Positions 17,093 to 26,790 of a stretch of 64,000 bases of DNA are shown piece after piece. Position 1 is the first letter of the stretch. Every line of letters starts with the position of its first letter. Where the stretch lies: the NCBI GenBank assembly GCA_041688015.1, contig JBDNIY010000017.1, positions 124,001 to 188,000 of the forward strand. Reading direction: 5' to 3'. The translations under genes were made by a program, and so were the position numbers. This DNA is from Parvibaculum sp041688015 (lineage in GTDB: Bacteria; Pseudomonadota; Alphaproteobacteria; Parvibaculales; Parvibaculaceae). The notes beneath the pieces were generated by a model. The model searched no databases. It was given only the letters and a program-made list of their open reading frames with translations, and was not told the origin of the DNA.

Positions 17093-18793
17093 TCAACGCC
17101 TTTGAGTAAGGCCAAGCCCCACGCCTGCGAGAGCGAGCAAACCCAACAAAATCCAGTCGCCAAAGCGGGCATAGGGTGTCGCTGTCAGAGCAGGTGGCAG
17201 CGCCACATCGAGCACGCCTTCGGTGTTGAGCGGTTGTTCGGCGATAATGCGGCCATAGGCGTCGATCACGGCGGAAATGCCCGTATTGGCCGCCCGCGCC
17301 ACGGGCAGGCCCTGCTCAACGGCCCGGAGCCGCACCTGCGATAAATGCTGATAGGGGCCGCTTGAGGTGCCAAACCAGGCGTCGTTCGTCACATTGACGA
17401 TCCAGGCCGGACGAGAGGTCGGCGAGACAACCGCTTCAGGAAAGATGATCTCGTAGCAAATCAGCGGGCTGAAGGGGGGGATGTCGGGCAGCGACATGGT
17501 CACCGGCCCCGACCCCTCATCGAAGCTTCCTTGCAACTGGGTCAGTTTTTTCAAGCCGATCCGCGACAGCCAGCGGTGATAGGGCAGGTATTCACCAAAG
17601 GGTACGAGATGAGATTTGTCATAGGTCGCGACAATGCGTCCTTCATCGTTCACGGCATAAAGACTGTTGTAGAAATATTGCAGATGGTCGGGGAGGCCAT
17701 CGGGACCGGGTTCGCCGCGCACACTGCCGGTCAGCAGCATCGCGCCTTTGGGCAGGATGCGCGAAATGGCCGACAAGACAAACGGCTCGCGCGCCAGAAA
17801 AATAGCCAGCGCTGATTCCGGCCAGATGACGACCGAATGCGCGGTGAGGCCCGCTGGTGCAGCAGCGGTTGGCTGCGCACTGACACGCAGAAATTCGCCA
17901 AGCACCGCCATACGGCCTTCCGGTTTCCATTTGGTGGTCTGAGGAATATTGGGCTGAACAAGGCGCAGCATGACCGTCTCCGCGTTCGGTACGGGCTCTG
18001 GCGCTGCAAAGGCGAGCCGTGCCATGCCACCAAGCCAGAGCAACGCAAGCGCGCTCAAGGCCGTCAGGGGGACGGCCCATAACCGCCAATGCATCGCCCT
18101 GTGACGCCAATGCAGGGTTCTGTCCACGGCTTCGCGCGCATCGTCCTGACGCGGATCAAGGGCGGCGGGCGCGGCTACGATTAAAATCACGATGAGGCTC
18201 AAGCCATAGGCACCGACAAGGGCGGCCCATTGGATAAGGCCGATGGAGCTGGTGAAACTTTCCCCGATCAAGTTCCAGGGAAAGCCTGTCAGGATGTTTC
18301 CGCGCAACCACTCGGCCACCGTCCAAGCCACGGCCAACACAACCACGCGCCCATAACCGACCGGCCAATAGAGACGGGCCGCCATGGTCGCCGCGCCGAC
18401 AAAGAGCGCCAAGCCCGCTGGTAAGGCGACCACAGCAAACGGCATGAAGATGGCAAATTTGTCGGCATCCACCATAAAGGCAAAGCCGATCCAGTAGAGA
18501 CCGAGGAGAAAATAGCCAAAGCCAAACCACCAGCCGATAGCAAAGCTGGCACGCATCAACTCAGCTCTCGTCAGGTGATGACCGGCACGCTCTAGCCCGT
18601 CAAGCAGCCAAACAAGAATGGGGAAGGTGACAAAGAGGATTGGCAGCACATGGACAGGCGGCAGCGCCAACACACTCAGAGTGCCCGCAGAAAAAGCACA
18701 GAGCCAACGCTGCCAACCGTTGAGCAGGCCAAGATCAAGCGCCAGATGGCGCAGCGTGTCGCGCAAGAGGCCGAGGCCGCGTTCGAATGTCAT
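17093..18793 (-). CDS. lnt: Apolipoprotein N-acyltransferase
   Basis: Lnt adds the third acyl chain to the N-terminal cysteine of lipoproteins in the inner membrane. The 566-aa protein has about eight hydrophobic segments, mainly N-terminal (30-240), then a periplasmic nitrilase-like domain with the catalytic Glu in WPESAL, Lys in DKSHLVPFGEYLPY and Cys in ICYEIIFPE. A last membrane segment closes the protein. corC lies immediately upstream, as in many proteobacteria. Confidence 0.95.
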   Translation of the reverse strand: MTFERGLGLLRDTLRHLALDLGLLNGWQRWLCAFSAGTLSVLALPPVHVLPILFVTFPILVWLLDGLERAGHHLTRAELMRASFAIGWWFGFGYFLLGLYWIGFAFMVDADKFAIFMPFAVVALPAGLALFVGAATMAARLYWPVGYGRVVVLAVAWTVAEWLRGNILTGFPWNLIGESFTSSIGLIQWAALVGAYGLSLIVILIVAAPAALDPRQDDAREAVDRTLHWRHRAMHWRLWAVPLTALSALALLWLGGMARLAFAAPEPVPNAETVMLRLVQPNIPQTTKWKPEGRMAVLGEFLRVSAQPTAAAPAGLTAHSVVIWPESALAIFLAREPFVLSAISRILPKGAMLLTGSVRGEPGPDGLPDHLQYFYNSLYAVNDEGRIVATYDKSHLVPFGEYLPYHRWLSRIGLKKLTQLQGSFDEGSGPVTMSLPDIPPFSPLICYEIIFPEAVVSPTSRPAWIVNVTNDAWFGTSSGPYQHLSQVRLRAVEQGLPVARAANTGISAVIDAYGRIIAEQPLNTEGVLDVALPPALTATPYARFGDWILLGLLALAGVGLGLTQRR

Positions 18794-18798
18794 GTTTT

Positions 18799-19827
18799 TT
18801 AGCCCGCCGCTCGATCTGTTTGCTTTTTTAGTTGGGGTAATGGCTCACCGTGAACGGTAATTGCCTTGTCAGGCTTTGCCGCCAGACGTATGCGCAGTTT
18901 TTTGATGCGACGGGGATCAGCATCACGTACTTCAAATTCCAACCCTTGCGGATGCTTTATCAATTCGCCACGCACAGGAATGCGCCCGACCAGCGAAAAC
19001 ACCAATCCCCCCAAGGTGTCAATGTCGTCTTCGCTCTCTTCATCGAGCAACCGCAGACCGAGCATGTCTTCAAGCTCTTCGATAGGCGCACGGGCATCGG
19101 CGTCAATCGTGCCGTCGCCGCGTGTCTCAATTGTTGGCCCATTATCGGTGTCATGTTCGTCTTCAATATCGCCGACGATTTCCTCGACAAGGTCTTCAAT
19201 CGAAACGAGCCCGTCCGTCCCACCATATTCGTCAATGACCAGCGCCAAGTGAATGCGCGTCGCCTGCATTTTTAACAATAAATCTAGAGCGGGCATCGAG
19301 GGCGGCACAAAGAGGACGTCACGGCGGACATCCTTCATCGCAAAGTGACGGTTGGACAATAGGCGCACACCATCGTTATCGACGTCAGGCGGCGTCAGAT
19401 ATTCGACCAGGTCCTTGATATGGACCATGCCGATGGGATCATCGAGCGTCTCGCGATAGATCGGCATGCGGGAGTGATTGTCTTCATTGTAAAGACGCAA
19501 AAGCTCAGCAAGCGACGTGCTCTCTTCGACAGCGACCACATCGGCACGCGGCACCATCACGTCATCCACGCGCAGTTCACCGAAGCTCAAAATATTGCCG
19601 AGCATGTGGCGCTCTTCAGGCGTCAGCGTCCGGCCGTTATCGTCATGGCCCTCCAGCGCCTCTTCCAGACTTTCGCGCAAGGTCGGATCAGAGGCCGATG
19701 GAATACCGAGGAGCTTGCGCCAAAGGGTGCGCAAAAAACCTTGCGGGCGTGCCGCTACCGCATTGGATGCGTCAGCAGGGACCGGCAATTTGGGATCAGT
19801 GGATGATCGAGAAAAACTGTCAGACAT
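18799..19827 (-). CDS. CorC/TlyC-type CBS domain protein
   Basis: This 342-aa cytoplasmic protein has a tandem CBS domain pair (about 95-225; MVPRADVVAVEE, MPIYRETLDDPIGMVHIKDLV, LALVIDEYGGTDGLVSIEDLVEEIVGDI) and a C-terminal CorC/HlyC domain (about 245-325). The membrane DUF21 domain is absent, as in CorC. In enterobacteria CorC affects Mg2+/Co2+ efflux. The start at 19827 lies just inside the ybeY end; the longer open frame antisense to nothing recognisable was discarded. Confidence 0.88.
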   Translation of the reverse strand: MSDSFSRSSTDPKLPVPADASNAVAARPQGFLRTLWRKLLGIPSASDPTLRESLEEALEGHDDNGRTLTPEERHMLGNILSFGELRVDDVMVPRADVVAVEESTSLAELLRLYNEDNHSRMPIYRETLDDPIGMVHIKDLVEYLTPPDVDNDGVRLLSNRHFAMKDVRRDVLFVPPSMPALDLLLKMQATRIHLALVIDEYGGTDGLVSIEDLVEEIVGDIEDEHDTDNGPTIETRGDGTIDADARAPIEELEDMLGLRLLDEESEDDIDTLGGLVFSLVGRIPVRGELIKHPQGLEFEVRDADPRRIKKLRIRLAAKPDKAITVHGEPLPQLKKQTDRAAG

Positions 19828-20395
19828 CGCTATCGCGCGAGTTCGGCCCGGCCTCTGCCGCGTAGGGGTCTGCAATGTTGAGGTCTTCGAGAATGTCGCG
19901 CTCCATGGCTTCCATCTCTTCAGCCTCACCATCATCCTCATGGTCCTGCCCGAGAAGATGCAACACCCCATGGACGACGAGATGCGCCAGGTGATGGGAA
20001 AAGCTCTTGGATTGTTCCGCCGCTTCGCGTTCGATGGTTTCAAGCGCCAGTACCACGTCGCCAAGCAGATGCGGCCCGACGTCAACCAGAGGCTCTGCGC
20101 CGACCGCCACCGGAATGGCACCGGTCGGGAAGGAGAGAACATTGGTCGGCTTGTCCTTGCCGCGATAGGTCTTGTTCAGCACCTGAACAAAATCATCATT
20201 GCCGAGCACAATGCATAGTTCTGCATCACGCGAAGGCCCGGCCACGACATAGGCATGTTCGGCGGCGCGACGCACAGTTTCCTCGGCGCCGCTCGGCCAT
20301 TTGCCCGCTTCGCACATCACATCAATATCGAGACCGCCGACAGGACTGGCACCATCCAGCGCCTGCCTGACGGCGTTAAGTTGTCGTCCGGTCAC
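19820..20395 (-). CDS. ybeY: Endoribonuclease YbeY
   Basis: YbeY is a metal-dependent endoribonuclease needed for 16S rRNA 3' maturation and ribosome quality control. The 191-aa protein contains the signature His-X3-His-X5-His zinc site in HLVVHGVLHLLGQDHE, and the upstream NVLSFP motif. It overlaps corC by eight bases and follows phoH, an order conserved across proteobacteria. Confidence 0.95.
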   Translation of the reverse strand: MTGRQLNAVRQALDGASPVGGLDIDVMCEAGKWPSGAEETVRRAAEHAYVVAGPSRDAELCIVLGNDDFVQVLNKTYRGKDKPTNVLSFPTGAIPVAVGAEPLVDVGPHLLGDVVLALETIEREAAEQSKSFSHHLAHLVVHGVLHLLGQDHEDDGEAEEMEAMERDILEDLNIADPYAAEAGPNSRDSDV

Positions 20396-20491
20396 GAGCG
20401 ACCACCATATATCTCAGCGTCATGTTTAGTTTCGCGTTCGGTTCTGGGCATCGTCTCTTGTTTCGTTCACAGTTTTTCGGTCACACGTGGC

Positions 20492-21472
20492 CTAATCGCG
20501 TCCACGCGGATCAAGCAAACCCCGGTCGCGCGCATTATAGGCCTTTACCACCCGCGTCACGAGGGGATGTCTTACCACATCTGCGTCGGTAAATTGCACT
20601 GTGGCGATGCCGGGCACGACACCCAGCACGCCCAGCGCGTCCGCCAGCCCGGATTTGGCCCCCAAGGGCAAATCAACCTGGCTCGGGTCGCCGGTAATCG
20701 CCATGCGGCTGTTCTCGCCAAGTCGAGTCAGAAACATCTTCATTTGCACCGGCGTGGTGTTCTGGGCTTCATCGAGAATGACGTAGGAATTGGCCAAAGT
20801 CCGGCCACGCATGAAGGCCAGAGGGGCGACTTCAATGACGCCGCTCTCGATTTCCTTGGCCACCTGTTCGCCGGGCAAAGTGTCGTAAAGCGCATCATAA
20901 AGGGGGCGCAAATAGGGGTCAATTTTCTCTTTCAAATCGCCCGGCAGAAAACCCAACCGTTCGCCGGCTTCGACGGCAGGCCGCGACAGAATGATGCGAT
21001 CCACCCGCTTTTGCAGGAGCATCTGGACAGCGACGGCGACGGCAAGATAGGTCTTGCCCGTGCCGGCCGGACCGACACCAAAGACCAGTTCGTTGGTCAT
21101 CAGCGCGTCGATATATTCTCTCTGCGTATGCGAGCGCGGCCCGATCGACCGCTTCTTGGTCTGGATCTGACGACCCACCGACCCATCGCTGCCCTCGCCT
21201 TGCGGCGTTTTGGACATGCGAACCGCACCGTCAACATCACCTGCTGTCACATCAAGCCCCGCCTTCAAACGCTGATAGAGTTCCTTGAACACTCGGTCGG
21301 CCTGATCGCGCGCCTTGGGCTTGCCGGAGATGACGAGCTTATTGCCACGCGAGCTGGCCAGAACATCCAAGCCCTCCTCGATACGCGCGAGATGCTGATC
21401 ATGTTCACCAAAGAGTTCGCCGAGTAATCGGTTGTCATCAAAGGCGATGACGAGATTTTTGCCTTCACTCAT
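20492..21472 (-). CDS. PhoH-like ATPase (YbeZ)
   Basis: This PhoH-family P-loop protein is associated with RNA metabolism and is usually next to YbeY. The 326-aa reading has an N-terminal KH-like region, a Walker A GPAGTGKTYLA (about 145) and a Walker B-like segment YVILDEAQN (about 235). An ATG at 21472 (MSEGKNLVIAFDDN) fits the family start better than the upstream TTG at 21526. Confidence 0.93.
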   Translation of the reverse strand: MSEGKNLVIAFDDNRLLGELFGEHDQHLARIEEGLDVLASSRGNKLVISGKPKARDQADRVFKELYQRLKAGLDVTAGDVDGAVRMSKTPQGEGSDGSVGRQIQTKKRSIGPRSHTQREYIDALMTNELVFGVGPAGTGKTYLAVAVAVQMLLQKRVDRIILSRPAVEAGERLGFLPGDLKEKIDPYLRPLYDALYDTLPGEQVAKEIESGVIEVAPLAFMRGRTLANSYVILDEAQNTTPVQMKMFLTRLGENSRMAITGDPSQVDLPLGAKSGLADALGVLGVVPGIATVQFTDADVVRHPLVTRVVKAYNARDRGLLDPRGRD

Positions 21473-21602
21473 GGTCGCCGTTCCGTCATCTGATGCGTTG
21501 ACATGATGTGATCCGCCCAACTGCAACCTGCCCTTTCAAAAACGTCCCCCCGAGCATTCGGGATGCGTGTAAAAGAAACGTGGTACTTCAGAAATTTGGT
21601 CA

Positions 21603-23051
21603 TCAGGCGGAGATCATTTCATCCTCTGCCAAACGGCCACGCAAACTCATCGCAAATCCTTCTTCGATGTCGATTTCGACGATCTGACCGAAAAGCGCCG
21701 CAGGCGCGTCGTCAAGATGCACCGACTGGAGATAGGGGCTGCGCCCGACAAGCTGCGTCGGCGTGCGCCCGCGCCGATCAAACAAGACCGGCAATCGCCG
21801 TCCTGCGCAAGCGCGGTTGAAGTTCAACTGCTGTTCGGCCACCAGTGCCTGCAAGCGATGTAAGCGTTCGACCTTGACCTCTTCAGCAATCTGTTCGTCG
21901 CGGGTGGCGGCAGGTGTGCCGGGGCGCGGGCTGTATTTGAAGGAATAGGCCTGCACAAAGCCAACATCGCGAATGAGCGACAGCGTCGCCTCGAAATCAC
22001 TTTCCGTCTCGCCGGGAAAGCCAACGATAAAATCAGACGACAGCGCGATGTCGGGGCGCGCCGCGCGGATGCGCTCGATAATACGCTTGTAGTGGTCTGT
22101 CGTATGCTGACGGTTCATGGCATCGAGCACACGGTCAGAGCCCGACTGCACCGGCAAATGCAGATAGGGCATCAGCTTTTTGACCTCGCCATGGGCGGCG
22201 ATCAACTCATCATCCATGTCGCGAGGATGACTGGTCGTGTAGCGCAGACGCTCCAGCCCATCAATGTCGGCCAGGGCGCGAATAAGGCCGCCCAGCGTCG
22301 CAGCGCGACCGCGAGCGTCTTCGCCATGAAAGGCATTGACGTTTTGGCCAAGCAGCGTGATTTCGCGCACACCCGCATCGACCAACGAACGGGCTTCATC
22401 GACGATGCGGTCAACCGGCCTAGAGTATTCAGAGCCACGCGTATAAGGCACCACACAGAAGGTGCAAAATTTATCGCAACCTTCCTGAATGGTGAGAAAG
22501 GCGGTGGGCCCGCGCGCCAGTGTCTTGCGCCGTTCGGGCACGGGCAGGCTGGCAAATTTATCTTCGAGCGGAAATTCCGTTTCGATCTGCGCAGGCCCGC
22601 CATTGTCAGCACGCGCTACAAGTTCGGGCAGGCGATGATAGGTCTGCGGGCCGACAATCATATCCACATAGGGCGCGCGGCGCTGCATCTCTTCGCCTTC
22701 GGCTTGCGCCACACAACCGGCCACACCGATGATGAGCTTGCCGCCCTTGCCTTCGCGCGCCGTCTTCATGTCACGCAAACGGCCAAGCTCGGAATAGACC
22801 TTCTCGGCGGCGCGTTCACGAATATGGCAAGTGTTCAGCAGGACAATATCGGCGTCATCAGGTGTCATCGTCTCAACATAGCCGCCCGGTGCCATGACAT
22901 CGACCATGCGGGCGGAGTCATAGACATTCATCTGGCAACCATAGGTTTTGACGAAAATCTTTTTCTGTTGAGGGGCCGTATTCAATTGTGACGGGCTCAA
23001 TGCCGTCGCGTCGCCTTGGGTCATCAGGCCGTCGTGGTCCTTTTCACTCAT
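21603..23051 (-). CDS. miaB: tRNA-2-methylthio-N6-dimethylallyladenosine synthase MiaB
   Basis: MiaB is a radical-SAM methylthiotransferase acting on i6A37 of tRNAs. The 482-aa protein has the N-terminal MTTase domain with cysteines in TYGCQMN, LNTCHIRE and GVAGCVAQ, the radical-SAM CxxxCxxC in EGCDKFCTFCVVPY, and a C-terminal TRAM domain. It lies upstream of phoH-ybeY in the same direction. Confidence 0.96.
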   Translation of the reverse strand: MSEKDHDGLMTQGDATALSPSQLNTAPQQKKIFVKTYGCQMNVYDSARMVDVMAPGGYVETMTPDDADIVLLNTCHIRERAAEKVYSELGRLRDMKTAREGKGGKLIIGVAGCVAQAEGEEMQRRAPYVDMIVGPQTYHRLPELVARADNGGPAQIETEFPLEDKFASLPVPERRKTLARGPTAFLTIQEGCDKFCTFCVVPYTRGSEYSRPVDRIVDEARSLVDAGVREITLLGQNVNAFHGEDARGRAATLGGLIRALADIDGLERLRYTTSHPRDMDDELIAAHGEVKKLMPYLHLPVQSGSDRVLDAMNRQHTTDHYKRIIERIRAARPDIALSSDFIVGFPGETESDFEATLSLIRDVGFVQAYSFKYSPRPGTPAATRDEQIAEEVKVERLHRLQALVAEQQLNFNRACAGRRLPVLFDRRGRTPTQLVGRSPYLQSVHLDDAPAALFGQIVEIDIEEGFAMSLRGRLAEDEMISA

Positions 23052-23322
23052 GAGGCTGGCCTATTGAGGTCTGGGCCATTGAGATCTGGGCTCATAGCGC
23101 CACGCACAGTTATATCGGGGCCACGGCCCAACCTCCGCAAGGACACGAGATGGGGTAACTGTTCACACAAGGCTTGCGCTTGTCTCCTTCGCAGGCTCAA
23201 CAAATCATCTCCACTCTAACACGATGGGCGTCTGAAACACTCAATATTCAACATATGGTGTCCAAAACGATCCGACACCTCTTCAATGATAGCGCCTCGG
23301 CAATGACAGCCGCTAGACGCGC

Positions 23323-24189
23323 TCAACTTGCCTTGCGCGCCACGATCACGTCCGCGTCGCTGGTCACATTGTCGCCAATTGCATCAACCTCAGGAGCCTG
23401 ACGCCCCGACAGCGCCGCCACAACCCCTTCGCGGCAGCGCTTTTCGCAATAGGCCGCCAAGGCTTTGCGATTGCCGACTTCGCGGATGGTAACGGGCTTA
23501 TGATATTCGACCTGAATTTCGATAGGGCCCAGTGAAAAAGCCTCCCACAGATGAGGGAAGAGTTCCATGTCACCATACCAAGCGAAATAGGGGCGGAACT
23601 GGCGCCCCATTGGCAAGCCGCAAAGCCGCAGATAAGCGACCGATACGGGCTGCACCACAAGATCGTCTTCACGGTCAGCCTCGCTGTTAACGATGGCGAG
23701 TTGGGCAACGCTCATCAGCGCGCTTTTGAACGGCAGCACACGGTTACCGTCGCTTGATGTGCCTTCGGGAAACAGAACCAACTTGTCGCCATGGGCGATG
23801 CGCGCATGGATTTCGTTGCGTTTTTCCACGGTGCGGGTGCGCCGCTCACGCTCGACAAAGACCGTCTTTTGCAGCTTGGCCAGCCAGCCGAAAAAGGGCC
23901 AGCCTGCCACCTCGCTCTTGGCGACAAAGGAGGAGGGCTGCAACGATCCCATGATCGGAATATCCAGCCAAGATGTGTGATTGGCCGCGATCAGGCAGGG
24001 CCCGCCATAGGGTGTGCCGCGCGTGACAACGTGAATGCCGATCAACCAGCACAGAAAGCGATGATAAGTATTGGGCAGCTTTTTGGCATAGGGCAGGTTC
24101 AGCTTCAGGCCGAGCGCTTGCACCGGCATCAACAAAAATGCCGACAGTACGAAGCCGACGAGAAGCACGCCTGCACGCAATTGACCCAT
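23323..24189 (-). CDS. plsC: 1-acyl-sn-glycerol-3-phosphate acyltransferase
   Basis: PlsC-type enzymes convert lysophosphatidic acid to phosphatidic acid at the inner membrane. The 288-aa protein has an N-terminal hydrophobic segment, the acyltransferase block I NHTSWLD (HX4D) and block III FPEGTSSDG. A GGAG site precedes the ATG at 24189; the open frame extends 34 codons further without homology. The C-terminus (about 220-288) is longer than minimal PlsC. Acyl specificity cannot be read. Confidence 0.9.
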   Translation of the reverse strand: MGQLRAGVLLVGFVLSAFLLMPVQALGLKLNLPYAKKLPNTYHRFLCWLIGIHVVTRGTPYGGPCLIAANHTSWLDIPIMGSLQPSSFVAKSEVAGWPFFGWLAKLQKTVFVERERRTRTVEKRNEIHARIAHGDKLVLFPEGTSSDGNRVLPFKSALMSVAQLAIVNSEADREDDLVVQPVSVAYLRLCGLPMGRQFRPYFAWYGDMELFPHLWEAFSLGPIEIQVEYHKPVTIREVGNRKALAAYCEKRCREGVVAALSGRQAPEVDAIGDNVTSDADVIVARKAS

Positions 24190-24235
24190 CAGCTTCTCCT
24201 CACTCTCGACACAACCTACGGCATCAGCGCTGCCG

Positions 24236-24751
24236 CTAGCCCTTCTTGCGGGGATCGCCCGCCTTCTTGTCGCGGTCGAGCGGCAAGCCATAAAGTTCTA
24301 GACGATGATCGACCAGCTCAAAACCAAGTTCGCGGGCGATTATCTCTTGCAGCCGCTCAATTTCTTCATTGTGAAACTCTATGACGCGGCCAGACTGTAA
24401 ATCGATCAGATGGTCGTGGTGTTCTTCGGGCACCTGCTCATAGCGCGAGCGCCCGTCGCGGAAGTCGTGGCGCTCCAGAATGCCGGCCTCTTCAAACAGA
24501 CGCACAGTGCGATAAACGGTGGCGATCGAAATCTTGGCATCGACGATGGAGGCACGGTGATAAACCTCCTCGACATCGGGGTGGTCATGGGCGAGCGACA
24601 GCACACGCGCGATCACGCGACGTTGCTCGGTCATCCGCATGTTTTTTTCGATGCATAGGTTTTCTATACGAAGCTCGTCTGCTGGCTCAACAGGGCTGGT
24701 GGCCACATGCACATTGTCGGTCGCAGAATTGATTTTTGTCATCGCCTTCAT
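24236..24751 (-). CDS. fur: Fur-family regulator (Fur/Mur type)
   Basis: This metal-responsive repressor has a winged helix (about 30-100; MTEQRRVIARVL, ISIATVYRTVRLFEEAGI) and a dimerisation/metal domain with HHDHLIDLQSGRVIEF. In Rhizobiales the orthologue often responds to manganese and is called Mur, so the metal is uncertain. The start is ambiguous: GTG at 24778, ATGs at 24751 and 24742. It precedes plsC and follows rimI in the same direction. Confidence 0.9.
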   Translation of the reverse strand: MKAMTKINSATDNVHVATSPVEPADELRIENLCIEKNMRMTEQRRVIARVLSLAHDHPDVEEVYHRASIVDAKISIATVYRTVRLFEEAGILERHDFRDGRSRYEQVPEEHHDHLIDLQSGRVIEFHNEEIERLQEIIARELGFELVDHRLELYGLPLDRDKKAGDPRKKG

Positions 24752-24845
24752 GTTTGTTCGGGTGAGATCTCGCGTCACAGCCGCACGCTGGATGCGATAA
24801 CCTCTTTTAACACACTAAGCACCTGAATTATAACCGTTTTAAGAC

Positions 24846-25316
24846 TCAAGGTTTGGCGAGCGCTAGACGCATGACGCGCGCGTCAACGGTTCCAGTTGGT
24901 CGCGCGTAATAGGCCGTGCGACACCCGACCTCCCTAAAGCCAAGCCGGGCATAGAGTTTGAGCGCCGGTTCATTGTCTTCGGCGACCTCCAAAAAGAGCG
25001 TAGCGGCTCCTCCCGCCTCCGCCTGAACGGCAACTGCTTCCATAAGACGCTGGCCGATATGGCCACGACGATGCGCCAGACCCACCGCAATGGTCAGGAT
25101 TTCACCTTCATCGGCCGCCACCCGCGCCAGAACAAATCCCATAATGTCATTGTTGGAGGCTCTGGCGCACAAAAGAAAAGTGCCCGGCAGGCCGAAAAGC
25201 CCCTGCAGGGCCTCGCCCGTCCAAGGTTCATCGAAAGATGCTGCGTGGAGGCGCTCAAGAGCGTCAAGATCGCCCGTTTCAATTTCAGGGCCGAGGAGCG
25301 CGGCGATGGCGCACAT
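24846..25316 (-). CDS. rimI: Ribosomal protein S18 alanine N-acetyltransferase-like RimI
   Basis: This is a 156-aa GNAT acetyltransferase. The acetyl-CoA loop is visible as HRRGHIGQRLMEA (about 82-94), and the NEPALKLYARLGFREVG segment is typical of RimI. It overlaps tsaB through TGATG, a common pairing in which RimI and the t6A enzyme TsaB share an operon. It probably acetylates the S18 N-terminus. Confidence 0.9.
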   Translation of the reverse strand: MCAIAALLGPEIETGDLDALERLHAASFDEPWTGEALQGLFGLPGTFLLCARASNNDIMGFVLARVAADEGEILTIAVGLAHRRGHIGQRLMEAVAVQAEAGGAATLFLEVAEDNEPALKLYARLGFREVGCRTAYYARPTGTVDARVMRLALAKP

Positions 25317-26065
25317 CAGCCGACAGCCATTGGATCAATGCCACTAGGATCAATGCCGCCAGGAAGTTTGGCGTCCGGCGCGCGCAGATAGAGCGGGGCG
25401 GGGGCCACGCGAAAATGGTCCGGTCCATGGGCGCGAAGCTCGGCTTGCGCAAGGCGCGCCACGGTGAGCGCGTCGGGCTGAGCGTGGGCGTCGGCCAAAC
25501 GACAGGTAACACCGGCCGCCTCAAGACGTTCGTTCAACAGGCCCGCGCCCGTGCCGACAGCAACGATGCGCGTGCCCGGCAGATGTGCCACCGCCTTGTC
25601 GAGCGGCAGGATCATCGGTATCGACAGCGGGTTATGGGCGGCATCGAAGGCTTGCAGATAGACCTCGTCGCGGCGCGCATCAAACACCGCGGCGATGATC
25701 TCACCCTCGTCGGCGGCAACGGGTGCTGCCACTGCTTCGAGCGTCGTCACGCCCACCAACGGTAAGGCGCGCGCCAGCGCCATGCCACGCGCAGCCGCAA
25801 GGCCAACGCGCAAGCCCGTGAATGTGCCCGGCCCGATGGTGACGGCAAGGGCCTCAAGATCGCTAGGTGAGAGACGGGCCGCTTTGAGAACTATCTCAAT
25901 CACGCCCATCAATTCTTCGGCATGGCCACGCGTGCGCAGCTCAAAATGATGCGCAAGGACGCGCTCACCGCTGACGATTGCGGCCGAGAGCGCGCCTTGC
26001 GCGGTATCGAATGCGAGAAGCGGCAGAGGCTTTGCTCCCTTGTCAGATGATCGTGGCGACGTCAT
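25316..26065 (-). CDS. tsaB: t6A tRNA modification protein TsaB
   Basis: TsaB is the non-catalytic partner of TsaD in making threonylcarbamoyladenosine at position 37 of ANN-decoding tRNAs. The 249-aa protein begins with LLAFDTAQGALSAAI and has IGPGTFTGLRVGLAAARGMA, both diagnostic of the ASKHA-fold YeaZ family. The start at 26065 overlaps the upstream nitroreductase by 23 bases; a longer reading to 26119 is less likely. Confidence 0.93.
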   Translation of the reverse strand: MTSPRSSDKGAKPLPLLAFDTAQGALSAAIVSGERVLAHHFELRTRGHAEELMGVIEIVLKAARLSPSDLEALAVTIGPGTFTGLRVGLAAARGMALARALPLVGVTTLEAVAAPVAADEGEIIAAVFDARRDEVYLQAFDAAHNPLSIPMILPLDKAVAHLPGTRIVAVGTGAGLLNERLEAAGVTCRLADAHAQPDALTVARLAQAELRAHGPDHFRVAPAPLYLRAPDAKLPGGIDPSGIDPMAVG

Positions 26066-26636
26066 CGAAAGTGAAGCGCGGCAGGCGTTCAAGCACGCCC
26101 TTGGGATCGCCGTGGCCAATGTTGCAAAGGAAATTGACCTTCACATTCTTGGCGGGGAAAAACGCGTCTTCGACCTTGGCGATGTCAAAGCCCGACATCG
26201 GGCCGCAGTCGAGGCCGAGCGCACGCGCCGCAATCATAAAATAAGCACCCTGCAAAGAACCATTGCGAAAGGCATGGGCGGCGGCCCAGTCTGCCGACCA
26301 GTTGAACCAAGTCTTGGCGTCGGGTGCATGGGGAAAGAGCTTTGGCAGATGCTCATAAAATTCAACATCATGCCCGATGATGACGGTGGCAGGCGCCGCC
26401 ATCGTTTTGGCTTTGTTGCCTTCGGTCAGCGCATTGGCGAGCTTTTCCTTGGCCTCTTTTGATCTTACGATGACGAAACGCGCCGGGCTCATATTGGCGC
26501 TGGTCGGGCCCCATTTCATCAGGTCATAGACAGCACGCAATTCATCATCGGTGACAGGCTGATCCGTCCATGCATTCTGCGTGCGGGCTTTGCGAAAGAT
26601 GGTGTCGAGAGCTTCGTCGGACAGTTTGCCGCTCAT
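26043..26636 (-). CDS. Malonic semialdehyde reductase-like nitroreductase (RutE/HadB family)
   Basis: This 197-aa flavin enzyme belongs to the nitroreductase family. It resembles the RutE/HadB group, with KWGPTSANMSPARFV for FMN binding and GPMSGFDIAKVEDAFFP near the C-terminus. Members reduce malonic semialdehyde or haloaldehydes with NAD(P)H, but no uracil-catabolism genes surround it, so the substrate is unknown. It overlaps tsaB and may be cotranscribed with it. Confidence 0.85.
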   Translation of the reverse strand: MSGKLSDEALDTIFRKARTQNAWTDQPVTDDELRAVYDLMKWGPTSANMSPARFVIVRSKEAKEKLANALTEGNKAKTMAAPATVIIGHDVEFYEHLPKLFPHAPDAKTWFNWSADWAAAHAFRNGSLQGAYFMIAARALGLDCGPMSGFDIAKVEDAFFPAKNVKVNFLCNIGHGDPKGVLERLPRFTFDDVATII

Positions 26637-26790
26637 GGGGCCAGAACTCCGTATCAGGTTTTATGGGATGCCAACCATAGCGGCTGCGCCGAGATGTGCC
26701 AGCACCTCAGGTGCAACAATGACTGCCGGTAAGCGCAACAATCTTAGATGATTGATGCGCCATTTGGATTTTTTAGATGTCGGTCCGAGC

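Noticed and set aside
20255..21427. 390-aa plus-strand ORF opposite phoH and ybeY
   Set aside because: It is antisense to PhoH with conserved Walker motifs, and its composition is that of a complementary frame.
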